Positions 35,925 through 43,666 of a DNA stretch of 64,000 nt are shown here, in pieces. The translations under genes and the position numbers were made by a program. Source of the DNA: Candidatus Tenderia electrophaga. GTDB lineage: Bacteria > Pseudomonadota > Gammaproteobacteria > Tenderiales > Tenderiaceae. The notes under the pieces are model-generated. The model was not told the DNA's origin, did no database searches, and saw only the letters and a list, made by a program, of their open reading frames with translations. How positions within the stretch are numbered: the stretch's first letter is position 1; every line of letters starts with the position of its first letter. The stretch covers positions 682,001 to 746,000 of the forward strand of contig CP013099.1 of the NCBI GenBank assembly GCA_001447805.1. Reading direction: 5' to 3'.

Positions 35925-36275
35925 ATGCAAAACACACCCACTCAAATGGGCGATTACCGCACCCAAGAGACCCTGGAGACCTTCTCTTTCCTGCCGCCGC
36001 TGACGCAGGAAGAGGTCTATGAGCAGATCAACTATATGCTCGGCGAAGGCCTGACGCCCGCCATCGAGCACGAAGAGCCGGCCAAGGCCAATAATCATTA
36101 CTGGACCATGTGGAAGCTGCCCTTCTTCGGTGAGCGCGATCTGGGCAATGTGGTCGCCGAATTGGAGGCCTGTCACCGCAACTACCCGGATCATCACGTG
36201 CGCCTGATCGGTTACGACAACTATGCCCAAAGCCAGGGCGTTTGTTTCGTCGTCTATCGTGCCAAGAGCTGGTAA
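35925..36275 (+). CDS. cbbS: RuBisCO small subunit, form IA
   Basis: 116-aa small subunit of the L8S8 enzyme. It begins MQNTPTQMGDYRTQETLETFSFLPPL, includes the family's EQINYML and HYWTMWKLPFF segments and ends LIGYDNYAQSQGVCFVVYRA. The gene follows cbbL after 30 bp, with a good RBS. In alpha-carboxysomes the CsoS2 N-terminal repeats bind at the CbbL/CbbS interface. A GC-rich hairpin follows the stop. Confidence 0.97.
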   Translation: MQNTPTQMGDYRTQETLETFSFLPPLTQEEVYEQINYMLGEGLTPAIEHEEPAKANNHYWTMWKLPFFGERDLGNVVAELEACHRNYPDHHVRLIGYDNYAQSQGVCFVVYRAKSW

Positions 36276-36282
36276 GGCGGGG

Positions 36283-36305
36283 GCTGCCGCCATAGCGGCG
36301 GCAGC
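36283..36305 (+). promoter_or_regulatory. GC-rich hairpin between cbbS and csoS2
   Basis: GCTGCCGCC (36283-36291) and GGCGGCAGC (36297-36305) form a perfect 9-bp stem with a 5-nt loop, 8 nt after the cbbS stop. No U-tract follows, so it is not a normal terminator. It could protect the cbbLS mRNA 3' end or partly block read-through, which would make RuBisCO more abundant than shell proteins. Confidence 0.65.
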
Positions 36306-36337
36306 GACGAACGCGAATCCAACATGAGGTAACAGAA

Positions 36338-38236
36338 ATGGCCCAGCAAACATTGTCAGGCCGAGCCGCCTCTCTGGCGCGCCGGCAGGCCCAGGTGCAC
36401 GGCAAAGCCGCGTTACCGCCCAAGGGCAGCGGCGCCAAGGCGTCCGCGCCGCAGGCCGCTGCGAGTCGGCCGGCCGCCAGTGCCGGCGGTGACAGCGGTC
36501 GCGATGCCGCCCGCGCCCGCCGCCGCGCCATGGCCACCCACGGCAAGGCCGCGGCTCAATCCGGTGATCGCCAGCGCATGGTGGACACCATGCGTCATGC
36601 GCGTCAGCAGACCCAGGGGGATAAGGGTAAAGACTGCGGCTGTGGTTGCGGCGGCAGCGGCGAGTGCGACAAGCAGGCCGCGGCGGCATCCCCGGGTGAT
36701 TCCCAGCGTAGCCCCCAGAGTAAGTCGCAGAGTAAGCCGCTGAGCACCAGCGCTGCGGCGGCCAAACCGATGCCGCGGCGGCGTGAAGTCAAACCGGTAA
36801 CGGCCGCCAATGCCGGGCGCCTGAATGCCCGAATGCGGCGCCTGGCCCTGGCCCGCCACGGTAAGAACGGCGTCGACGCGACGGCCAAGGGGATGAACTC
36901 GGCGCAGCTGGTCAAGCAGCAAAATCCGGACATTTCCGGACGCGAGCTGGCCCGCAGCGTGCGTGCCCAGCGTGCCTGCAACGGCGCTCAGGGTAAGACC
37001 CGGTCGGCGCCGGTGGGCAGGCAGCGTCCGCCGCGTCCGGCGGATGACGTCACCGGTACCCACGTCGGTCACAGCACCAAGACCACCGGCAGTGAGACCG
37101 GCTTATGCCGCAGCATCACCGGCACCGAGTACTTCTCTGGCGCGGTGTTCAGCGAATTCTGCCAGGGCCAGCCGCCCCAGGCGCCGCGCAAGGTCGATGT
37201 CACCACCACGCTGCGCGGCGGCCAGGTGACCAGCGGCGGCCGGGTGGGGCGCGCGTCCCACGTTACCGGCGATGAGCGCGGCAGCTGTCGCAACGTCACC
37301 GGTAACGAATACGTAGGGCGCGAGCAGTATGACGATTTCTGTCCGTCGCGGCCCGAGCCGGGCAGTGCCAAGGTCAGCCATTCGCAGACCAGTCGCGGCC
37401 AGATCGTGTCCGGCTCCAAACCGGCCCGCTCGGAGCGGGTGACCGGTGACGAGGCGGGCACCTGCAAGGCGGTCACCGGCACGCCCTATGCCGGCGCCGA
37501 GCAGTATAAAGACTACTGTGCGCCGGACCAGGCCCGCTTGGCCGAGACCCGCAGCCAGCGGCGTCCCGCCATGGCCGGCCGCGACATCACCGGCCTGCAG
37601 CCCGGACTGGGCGGCCTCACCGGCGCCGAGAAGGGTGCCTGCGAACCGGTCAGCGGTACCGGCTATATCGGTGCCGCCGAGCGTCAGGCGGTATGTGGTA
37701 CGGCCCCGGCCCAGCCGGGCGAGGCCGATTTTCCGCAGTCCTTGGCCGCGGCCCCGTGGGGCGCCTTCAGCGTAGTCGCCCCCGGCCATGCCACGCAGGG
37801 CGCGGCCGAGCCGCATGGCGTTACCGGTACCCGCTATGAACAGGGGCGTATCAGCGGCACCTTCTCCCTGGCCGAGGGCAAGATCACCGGCACCGAGCAG
37901 TTCCGTTTCGGCGAACGCCAGGGCCGTGCCGCCGAGGCCGCTCAGGCTGTCCCGGCGGCGGCGTCGCAAAGTGCGCGCGGCATTACCGGCGAGGGCATCG
38001 ATACCGGTCTCAAGATCACCGGTGACGATTGGGACCGCGGTGATCGGGTCACCGGCACCGAAGGCATGTCGGCGGTGAAGCGGAATCCCACCCGGCGCGG
38101 CCCTGTCAGTGCCATGCCGGCGCATGCGCCCAAGCGTAACGAGGATCTGCCTCAAAGCGAACTGCTGGTCACCGGCGGCAGTGGTAATAGCGACAAAGGG
38201 GCGGCGGTGACTGTGTCCGGCGGTGCCCGGGGATAG
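36338..38236 (+). CDS. csoS2: Carboxysome scaffold protein CsoS2 (short form)
   Basis: 632-aa intrinsically disordered scaffold that links RuBisCO to the shell. Four N-terminal basic helical repeats of the type ARRQAQVHGK lie near 8-23, 58-72, 163-176 and 201-217. A Cys cluster is at 100-110. The middle region has three clear VTG-rich repeats with Cys pairs (238-275, 296-335, 354-394) and a fourth divergent one (416-453). The C-terminal domain (about 465-632) anchors to the shell and ends VTVSGGARG. CsoS2 of Halothiobacillus is longer, with six middle repeats, so this is a reduced form. Confidence 0.95.
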   Translation: MAQQTLSGRAASLARRQAQVHGKAALPPKGSGAKASAPQAAASRPAASAGGDSGRDAARARRRAMATHGKAAAQSGDRQRMVDTMRHARQQTQGDKGKDCGCGCGGSGECDKQAAAASPGDSQRSPQSKSQSKPLSTSAAAAKPMPRRREVKPVTAANAGRLNARMRRLALARHGKNGVDATAKGMNSAQLVKQQNPDISGRELARSVRAQRACNGAQGKTRSAPVGRQRPPRPADDVTGTHVGHSTKTTGSETGLCRSITGTEYFSGAVFSEFCQGQPPQAPRKVDVTTTLRGGQVTSGGRVGRASHVTGDERGSCRNVTGNEYVGREQYDDFCPSRPEPGSAKVSHSQTSRGQIVSGSKPARSERVTGDEAGTCKAVTGTPYAGAEQYKDYCAPDQARLAETRSQRRPAMAGRDITGLQPGLGGLTGAEKGACEPVSGTGYIGAAERQAVCGTAPAQPGEADFPQSLAAAPWGAFSVVAPGHATQGAAEPHGVTGTRYEQGRISGTFSLAEGKITGTEQFRFGERQGRAAEAAQAVPAAASQSARGITGEGIDTGLKITGDDWDRGDRVTGTEGMSAVKRNPTRRGPVSAMPAHAPKRNEDLPQSELLVTGGSGNSDKGAAVTVSGGARG

Positions 38237-38249
38237 TCGAACTGTCCCT

Positions 38250-38272
38250 GGCCGGCGCTCATGGCGCCGGCC
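38250..38272 (+). promoter_or_regulatory. GC-rich hairpin between csoS2 and csoSCA
   Basis: GGCCGGCGC (38250-38258) and GCGCCGGCC (38264-38272) make a perfect 9-bp stem with a 5-nt loop, 13 nt after the csoS2 stop. No U-tract follows. Its stem length, loop length and position match the hairpin after cbbS, suggesting a common role in operon mRNA processing or attenuation. Confidence 0.65.
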
Positions 38273-38309
38273 GCGACGGAGAGTGAGCCAGGTAACTTAG
38301 TGACAACGG

Positions 38310-39818
38310 ATGAAGACGATGTTCAATACACGAGCTAAAGTCAGACGCACCCTGCCCGGGCCGCCACCACGGCGTCCGCTGGCGGCCGCCTCTGGTGCCG
38401 GCGTCGGTATCGGGCACCATCCGTTGGTGCGCGGCGATGAAAACGCCCGCCTGTATCAATACGAACAGGCGGTCAAGCAGGCCTTCGCCGGCATCGAAGC
38501 GGTACTGCGTCAGCTCGCTGCCTGGCAACACGAGTCCGATTTCGTCGGCCGTGCCCAGGGTCACGCCCGCGCCACGCTGGGGTTTGAGCTGCCGGCCGAG
38601 CTGTTGCAAGACACCTGGATCCAAGCCTTGGATACCGGCCGCCTGTATGCCTGGTGCGTGTTTGAGACCTTTCGCCGCATGTCGGCGGAGTTCTTTGAAC
38701 AACGGCCGCTGGCAGTGGAGGGCGCGGCGAGCTTCCACGCGTTTTTGCAGCAGTGCGGCTTTCATACCTTGGATATATCGCCCTGCGCCGACGGCCGCCT
38801 GGCCCATGTCATCCGCTATGTGCTGCGCCTGCCGCACGAGCCGGTGCGGCGTAAGTCCTATGCCGGCGCCCTGTTCGATGTGGAGGACAGCCTCGAGAAG
38901 TGGGTGGAGACCGAGATGCTGCGCCAGCGCGAAGGCCGGCCCAACGCCGCCGACGCGCCGACACGTTATTTGAAGGTGGCGGTGTATCACCACAGTTCCA
39001 CGCGGCCCGATCAGGAAGGCTGCGCGGCCCACGGCAGCGACACCCGGCGTGCGGCCCAGGGGGCGCTGGAACGGTTGCAGGCGTTTCGCCAGGGCGTGGA
39101 AAACAGCTTTTGCTGCGGCGCCTCCATTGACCTGCTGCTGATCGGCGTCGACACCGACACGGATGCCATCCGCCTGCATCTGCCGGATGCGGACGGCGCC
39201 ATGGATGTGGATGACTACATCGATGCCAACGAGCTTTATCACGCCACCGCCAATGCCGCCATGGGCGACGCGGAGGCCACCGTGCAGGATCATCTGCGCC
39301 GTCACTGCAGCGCGGCGAATATGACGGTGCCGGCGCCCGGCATGTTGCGTCTGGCGGCGCGCCTGCTGTGCGCCAATCTGGCACAGATCGATTACGTGCG
39401 CCGCTATCACGGCGGCCGCTATGCCGACATCGGCCATCAGGAGCGTTTCATCGGCATGGGCATCGGCTTTGAAGAAGTGCAGTTGCGCAATCTGACGTAT
39501 TTCGCCTATCTGCGCACGGTGGAAGAAGGTGCCCAGGATCTGGACGTGGGGATCAAGATCTTCAACGGCTTGAATGTGCGTCGCGGTCTGCCCATACCGG
39601 TGGTGATCCGCTACGACTACCACGGCCAGGTGCCGGGTGCCCGGGCGCGGGCCGAGGCGCGTTGCCAGCAACTCGAAGCGGCCTTGCAGCAGCGCTATCA
39701 CGCGTACGTCGAGCAGGGTCTGTTGCATACCCTGTTGATGGTGCGCGACTGCCATGCCGGCGCGTCGGCCGAGGTGGTGGGGGGTTCCCTGCTGTGTAGT
39801 GATCAAGAGGTGCACTGA
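38310..39818 (+). CDS. csoSCA: Carboxysomal carbonic anhydrase CsoSCA
   Basis: 502-aa epsilon-type (beta-like) carbonic anhydrase (also csoS3) that turns bicarbonate into CO2 inside the carboxysome. Likely zinc ligands are C159 and C238 with H227 or H228; the catalytic Asp161-Arg163 pair lies in CADGRLAH. The ~45-residue basic, Pro-rich N-terminus (TRAKVRRTLPGPPPRRP) resembles the RuBisCO-binding tail of the Halothiobacillus enzyme. It overlaps csoS4A by one base (TGATG). Confidence 0.95.
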   Translation: MKTMFNTRAKVRRTLPGPPPRRPLAAASGAGVGIGHHPLVRGDENARLYQYEQAVKQAFAGIEAVLRQLAAWQHESDFVGRAQGHARATLGFELPAELLQDTWIQALDTGRLYAWCVFETFRRMSAEFFEQRPLAVEGAASFHAFLQQCGFHTLDISPCADGRLAHVIRYVLRLPHEPVRRKSYAGALFDVEDSLEKWVETEMLRQREGRPNAADAPTRYLKVAVYHHSSTRPDQEGCAAHGSDTRRAAQGALERLQAFRQGVENSFCCGASIDLLLIGVDTDTDAIRLHLPDADGAMDVDDYIDANELYHATANAAMGDAEATVQDHLRRHCSAANMTVPAPGMLRLAARLLCANLAQIDYVRRYHGGRYADIGHQERFIGMGIGFEEVQLRNLTYFAYLRTVEEGAQDLDVGIKIFNGLNVRRGLPIPVVIRYDYHGQVPGARARAEARCQQLEAALQQRYHAYVEQGLLHTLLMVRDCHAGASAEVVGGSLLCSDQEVH

Positions 39819-40072
39819 TGAAGATCTGCAAAGTTGAAAAGCCGCTGGTGGCCACCAACCGCATCCCCGGCCTGGAACACCGACACCTGCAAGTGGTGCT
39901 GGACGGCAGTTCGCGTCTGGTGGCGGTGGATGCGGTGGGTTGTACCCCCGGCGATTGGGTGATCTGCGTCGGCAGTTCGGCGGCGCGCGAGGCGGCCGGC
40001 AGCAAGGAATATCCCAGCGACCTCACCATCGTCGGCATCATCGACTACTGGAGCGAGGAGGCGCAGGGCTGA
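39818..40072 (+). CDS. csoS4A: Carboxysome vertex protein CsoS4A
   Basis: 84-aa bacterial microcompartment vertex (BMV) protein that forms pentamers to cap the icosahedral corners. It starts MKICKVEKPLVATNRIPGLE and shows VDAVGCTPGDWVICVGSSAA, the family pore-side block. It overlaps csoSCA by one base at its start and csoS4B by one base at its end, so the three genes are tightly coupled. Confidence 0.95.
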   Translation: MKICKVEKPLVATNRIPGLEHRHLQVVLDGSSRLVAVDAVGCTPGDWVICVGSSAAREAAGSKEYPSDLTIVGIIDYWSEEAQG

Positions 40073-40326
40073 TGGAGATCATGCAGGTGGTCGGACCACT
40101 GGTATGCACTCGCCGTCACCCTGGTCTGTATCAGCACAGCCTGCGGGTGCTGCGCGATGCCAAGGGCAGGATACAGGTGGCCCTGGATACCAGCGGCTGC
40201 CGGCCGGGCAACTGGGTATTCGTGGTGAGCGGTTCGGCGGCGCGCTATGCCTGCGGGGATGCGCGTGTACTCACCGATCTCACCGTGGGCGGGATTATCG
40301 ATTTTTGGGACAGGACTGAACATTAA
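40072..40326 (+). CDS. csoS4B: Carboxysome vertex protein CsoS4B
   Basis: 84-aa BMV pentamer paralogue of CsoS4A: MEIMQVVGPLVCTRRHPGL, LDTSGCRPGNWVFVVSGSAA and LTVGGIIDFWDR. The ATG at 40072 overlaps the csoS4A stop; longer upstream starts would lie inside csoS4A. It probably caps a minor share of the shell vertices. Its stop is followed by a 50-bp spacer before csoS1. Confidence 0.95.
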   Translation: MEIMQVVGPLVCTRRHPGLYQHSLRVLRDAKGRIQVALDTSGCRPGNWVFVVSGSAARYACGDARVLTDLTVGGIIDFWDRTEH

Positions 40327-40376
40327 CCAAGTAAGCGTATTTTTAACGAGTCACAACTCAAGATGGAGAGAAGACA

Positions 40377-40685
40377 ATGAGTGAACACAACTACGGTATT
40401 GCATTAGGCATGATCGAGACCCGCGGTCTGGTGCCCGCCATCGAGGCGGCGGACGCCATGACCAAGGCGGCGGAAGTGCGCCTCATCGGTCGCGAATATG
40501 TCGGCGGCGGTTATGTCACCGTGCTGGTGCGCGGTGAGACCGGCGCAGTCAACGCCGCCGTGCGCGCCGGCGCCGACGCCTGCGAGCGGGTCGGTGACGG
40601 TCTGGTGGCGGCCCACATCATCGCCCGTCCCCACAAAGAGGTCGAGCCGGTGCTGGGTAGCAACCTGGCACTCGACGCCAAGTAA
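40377..40685 (+). CDS. csoS1C: Carboxysome shell hexamer protein CsoS1 (copy 1)
   Basis: 102-aa BMC-domain protein forming the hexagonal shell facets. It starts MSEHNYGIALGMIETRGLVP and includes AEVRLIGREYVGGGYVTVLVRG and VAAHIIARPHKEVEPVLG. The C-terminus differs from copy 2, ending LGSNLALDAK. Its ORF begins 50 bp after csoS4B. It is almost identical at DNA level to the next gene over the central ~270 bp. Naming as C or A is by position in the Halothiobacillus order and is arbitrary. Confidence 0.96.
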   Translation: MSEHNYGIALGMIETRGLVPAIEAADAMTKAAEVRLIGREYVGGGYVTVLVRGETGAVNAAVRAGADACERVGDGLVAAHIIARPHKEVEPVLGSNLALDAK

Positions 40686-40718
40686 TTCTTTTCGCCATAG
40701 ATATAGGAGATAAAGACC

Positions 40719-41015
40719 ATGGCAAATGATACATACGGTATTGCATTAGGCATGATCGAAACCCGCGGGCTGGTGCCCGCCATCGAGGCGGCGGACGCCA
40801 TGACCAAGGCGGCGGAAGTGCGCCTCATCGGTCGCGAATATGTCGGCGGCGGTTACGTCACCGTGCTGGTGCGCGGTGAGACCGGCGCGGTCAATGCCGC
40901 CGTGCGCGCCGGCGCCGACGCCTGCGAACGGGTCGGTGACGGACTGGTGGCGGCCCACATCATCGCGCGTCCGCATCGCGAAGTGGAGCCGGTGCTGGGC
41001 GGCCCGAAAGAGTAA
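40719..41015 (+). CDS. csoS1A: Carboxysome shell hexamer protein CsoS1 (copy 2)
   Basis: 98-aa BMC-domain shell protein starting MANDTYGIALGMIETRGLVP. It has the same pore loop and core as copy 1; the visible changes are at the N-terminus, Lys-to-Arg near HREVEPVLG, and the short C-terminal tail GGPKE. It follows copy 1 after 33 bp. A third CsoS1 paralogue, as in Halothiobacillus, is not present in the window. Confidence 0.96.
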   Translation: MANDTYGIALGMIETRGLVPAIEAADAMTKAAEVRLIGREYVGGGYVTVLVRGETGAVNAAVRAGADACERVGDGLVAAHIIARPHREVEPVLGGPKE

Positions 41016-41108
41016 CCGGGTAGGGTCCGGGTGGGGGTGGGGAGTGCTCCTCTCTAGCTTTCCGCCGGCGCCCGGGCCCGATTTTACAGTGCAGTCTGGA
41101 GACGGTTC

Positions 41109-41567
41109 ATGACACAGGATCCTGCCATTCTGGGGTTTCTGGGACGTGCCCTCAGTTTCGAGCTTTCCGCGGTGCAGCAATATCTGTCGCTGGCGCGACT
41201 GTTGCAGCTGCGCGGCATGACCGAAGTGGGGCAACGTCTGCGACAGGAGGCGCAGGATGAGATGGAGCACGCCGATCGCATTATCGGTCGCATGTTGGCT
41301 CTGGGCGTGGCGCCCAATGCCAGTCAGTTGCGACCGCCGCGTCTCGACGGTTGCGTGACCGATGTGCTGCAGCATGCGGCACGCCTCGAGCACGACATCA
41401 TCAGCCTGTATACGCAGGCCGTAGAGTATTGCGCGCGGCGTCAGGATCATGAAAACCGACTCTTCTTCGACACCTTGTTGCAGGAGGAACGGCAACACGC
41501 CGGTGCCATCGACCAGTGGCAACAATCGTTGACGGCGGGTGAGTGGGGCCGGGACACGAAAACTTAA
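41109..41567 (+). CDS. Bacterioferritin/ferritin-like protein of the carboxysome operon
   Basis: 152-aa ferritin-like four-helix protein. Metal-binding residues fit a di-iron site: Glu in FELSAVQQYLSLARL, the EMEHAD pair, Glu in RLEHDIISLY and the EERQHA motif. It is related to the bacterioferritin-like gene that occurs in many cso operons. Its role there is not established. It lies 93 bp after csoS1 copy 2 and slightly before acRAF. Confidence 0.85.
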   Translation: MTQDPAILGFLGRALSFELSAVQQYLSLARLLQLRGMTEVGQRLRQEAQDEMEHADRIIGRMLALGVAPNASQLRPPRLDGCVTDVLQHAARLEHDIISLYTQAVEYCARRQDHENRLFFDTLLQEERQHAGAIDQWQQSLTAGEWGRDTKT

Positions 41568-41595
41568 TTATCAGCAAGCGAGGAGTATGACCGTG

Positions 41596-41856
41596 ATGAA
41601 CGATTGGAAACTACGCAAACGTCCGGCGCGTCTGGAGCGTCGCATCGAGTTCGACGACTATGAGCAGACCCGCGAATTTCTCGAACGGGCCGCCGAGCTG
41701 GCCGAACGCGAAGGCTATTACCCGGACCTGAGTTTCGGGCGCACCCATGTCAACCTCACACTGCAGCCGCAGAACGATGCCGATGAGATCGGCGAGCCGT
41801 TGATGCAATACGCCCGCGAAGTGGATGCCTTACTGCCGGAGCGCCAGGTGAACTGA
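41596..41856 (+). CDS. acRAF: RuBisCO assembly factor acRAF (PCD-like)
   Basis: 86-aa protein with the pterin-4a-carbinolamine dehydratase-like fold. It starts MNDWKLRKRPARLERRIEF and has AELAEREGYYPDLSFGRTHVNLTL, the degenerate active-site region typical of acRAF, a form IA RuBisCO assembly chaperone. I use the ATG at 41596, with AGGAG 10 nt upstream; GTG at 41593 fits the spacing slightly better. It follows the ferritin-like gene after a 28-bp spacer. Confidence 0.85.
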   Translation: MNDWKLRKRPARLERRIEFDDYEQTREFLERAAELAEREGYYPDLSFGRTHVNLTLQPQNDADEIGEPLMQYAREVDALLPERQVN

Positions 41857-41900
41857 GATCGGCGCATACCCCCGCTAAATCGCAGCGCAGGAGAACAGCA

Positions 41901-42089
41901 ATGACGAACAAAGCAAATGATCAGAAACCCAGTGGTGCCGCCGGTGAGGCGGCGCCAGCGACAAAAGACCGCGGCACTGCTGCACAGCGTGCACCAGCAA
42001 AGAAAGCGGCGCCGCGCGCGCAGGCAGCAGCGAGTTCTGAAAATAAAGACAACGACCCGTTCGCATCACGCCGGGTATGGCCGGACTGA
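41901..42089 (+). CDS. Small disordered protein, orphan McdB-like candidate
   Basis: 62-aa protein rich in Ala, Lys, Pro and Gln with no predicted fold over residues 1-48, ending in the conserved-looking C-terminus DPFASRRVWPD with a single Trp. The ATG at 41901 is preceded by AGGAG about 9 nt upstream. It follows acRAF in the cso operon. Alpha-carboxysome positioning protein McdB is small, disordered and has a conserved Trp near its end, so this is a candidate. It is shorter than typical McdB, and no McdA ParA-type ATPase is in the window. The homology claim is tentative. Confidence 0.55.
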   Translation: MTNKANDQKPSGAAGEAAPATKDRGTAAQRAPAKKAAPRAQAAASSENKDNDPFASRRVWPD

Positions 42090-42223
42090 GCAGCGTCGCC
42101 GACGCTCGCTGAGTTTTATCGACTTTCTTCAATAGCTCCGGTTGGCAATATCAATTGGCGTCGATCTCATGCCTCAGTGATAGTAGAGCTTGATAGCTCA
42201 CCACTAAACAGCGGAGAAATAAG

Positions 42224-43264
42224 ATGGGAAGTTTGACCAATTTGTTGTTGCCGGCGGTGCTGTTTTTTGCCTTGGGGTTTGTCGCCCGGGTGATCAAGTC
42301 CGATCTGCGTTTTCCTCCCGATCTTGCCAAGGTGTTATCGATTTATCTGCTCATGGCCATCGGCCTGCACGGCGGTTATGAGCTGGCTAAGGCCGATATA
42401 ATGACGGCGGTGAATTCCATCGTCTGGGCGCTGGTCCTGGGCTTCACGCTACCCATTATCGGTTATATCGCGCTGGTGCTGACGCGCAAGGTGAATCCTA
42501 TGGACGCGGCGGCGATCTCGGCCCATTACGGCTCGGTGAGCGCCGGCACATTTCTGACCGCCATCGCCTATCTGGATAGCGCCGGGGTCTCCTACGAGAC
42601 CTATCCTCTGATTATGCTGGCGGTGATGGAGTCGCCCGCCATCATCGTCGGTCTGTTGCTGGCGGCCAAGGCGCGCATGTCCCTGGCGGCGCGCGACGAC
42701 GTCGTGGCAGCGGGCGACGGTACGACGGCAATGAGCGCCGATGACGGCAACGAAAACGACGCCCATAGCATGGCCGCGCTGCTGCGTGACGCCTTTACCA
42801 ACGGCAGCGTGGTGGTGTTGATCGGCTCCATGATCATCGGTGCCATCTCCACCCCCTCAGGCATGGAAAAACTGTTCCCCTTCATCGACGACATCTTTAT
42901 GGGGGTGCTGTGTCTGTTTCTGTTCGATATGGGCATGGTGGCGGCGCGCCGCATCGGCGATTTCCGTAAAGTGGGTCTGGTGTTGGCGGCCTTCGGCGTC
43001 CTGATGCCCTTGCTCGGCGGCGTGGTGGGCGCCTACGTCGGCTTTGCCATTCTCGACTTCAGCGTCGGCGGCGCCACCCTGGTGGCGGTGCTCGGCGCCA
43101 GCGCCTCCTACATCGCCGTGCCGCCGGCCATGCGCCTGGCGGTGCCCGAGGCCAACCCATCCTTTTATCTAACCTTGTCCTTGGGGATCACCTTTCCGTT
43201 TAATGTGCTGGTGGGAATTCCCCTGTATCACAGCCTGGTGCAGAGCATGGCAATGTCAGGATGA
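42224..43264 (+). CDS. sbtA: Sodium-dependent bicarbonate transporter SbtA
   Basis: 346-aa inner-membrane bicarbonate transporter of the SbtA (DUF897) family with about ten transmembrane helices in two inverted halves. ISAHYGSVSAGTFLTA and LGASASYIAVPPAMRLAVPEA are the hallmark substrate/sodium-site blocks. A charged loop around residues 155-180 separates the halves, where SbtB would dock. GGAG lies 8 nt before the ATG. It supplies cytosolic bicarbonate to the carboxysome and sits just upstream of an sbtB-like gene. Confidence 0.93.
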   Translation: MGSLTNLLLPAVLFFALGFVARVIKSDLRFPPDLAKVLSIYLLMAIGLHGGYELAKADIMTAVNSIVWALVLGFTLPIIGYIALVLTRKVNPMDAAAISAHYGSVSAGTFLTAIAYLDSAGVSYETYPLIMLAVMESPAIIVGLLLAAKARMSLAARDDVVAAGDGTTAMSADDGNENDAHSMAALLRDAFTNGSVVVLIGSMIIGAISTPSGMEKLFPFIDDIFMGVLCLFLFDMGMVAARRIGDFRKVGLVLAAFGVLMPLLGGVVGAYVGFAILDFSVGGATLVAVLGASASYIAVPPAMRLAVPEANPSFYLTLSLGITFPFNVLVGIPLYHSLVQSMAMSG

Positions 43265-43303
43265 GGACCGTTGATTGAAACTGGCGAACAAAATAGGTGA
43301 ACT

Positions 43304-43624
43304 ATGGTAGCGTTATATCCTGAAAAGCTTCTGACTATCATCTCTATTGATTCCATGGAAGAGTCGCTGGTGGCTTCGTTTAAAAAGTACGGCATAAGTG
43401 GTTATACCGTCATACGTGCCCGCGGCGAGGGAGCATCCGGAATACAGGCGGACATGACCGGCTTCGATGCCAACATCATGGTCAAGGTGGTGCTGCCGTT
43501 AGAGCGTTTGCAGCCCTTGCTCGAAAGCCTGGAACGCAAGATACGCAAAGGCCACCACTTGACCGTGTTCGTGGCCGATGTGCAGGTCATCACGCCGGAT
43601 AAATTCACACGATCTCTGCGCTAG
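43304..43624 (+). CDS. sbtB: SbtB-like PII family regulator
   Basis: 106-aa PII-like protein. The N-terminal LLTIISIDSMEESLVASF and the T-loop region IRARGEGASGIQADMTGFDANIMVKVVLP fit the SbtB family, which gates SbtA in response to adenyl nucleotides. It ends DKFTRSLR and lacks the C-terminal CGPxGC R-loop seen in cyanobacterial SbtB, so redox/apyrase-type control may be missing. It starts 39 bp after sbtA. Confidence 0.85.
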   Translation: MVALYPEKLLTIISIDSMEESLVASFKKYGISGYTVIRARGEGASGIQADMTGFDANIMVKVVLPLERLQPLLESLERKIRKGHHLTVFVADVQVITPDKFTRSLR

Positions 43625-43666
43625 GGGCATGGCGATGCCGCAGTCGCGAAGATCGAGAGTTGAAAT

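Larger units (their letters stand above)
40377..41015 (+). repeat. Tandem near-identical csoS1 duplication
   Basis: From 40395 and 40737 on, roughly 270 bp of the two csoS1 genes align without gaps and differ at only about 15-20 mostly synonymous or conservative positions. The ~18-bp 5' ends and the 3' ends differ. This is consistent with recent duplication or gene conversion. Confidence 0.85.

Noticed and set aside
35065-36003. A 312-codon frame within cbbL/cbbS on the same strand
   Set aside because: Ser/Thr/Pro-rich out-of-frame reading across two well-conserved genes, with no RBS.
38259-39815. A 518-codon open frame antisense to csoSCA
   Set aside because: It is the mirror of a GC-rich real gene, lacks known motifs and an RBS, and csoSCA has intact active-site residues.
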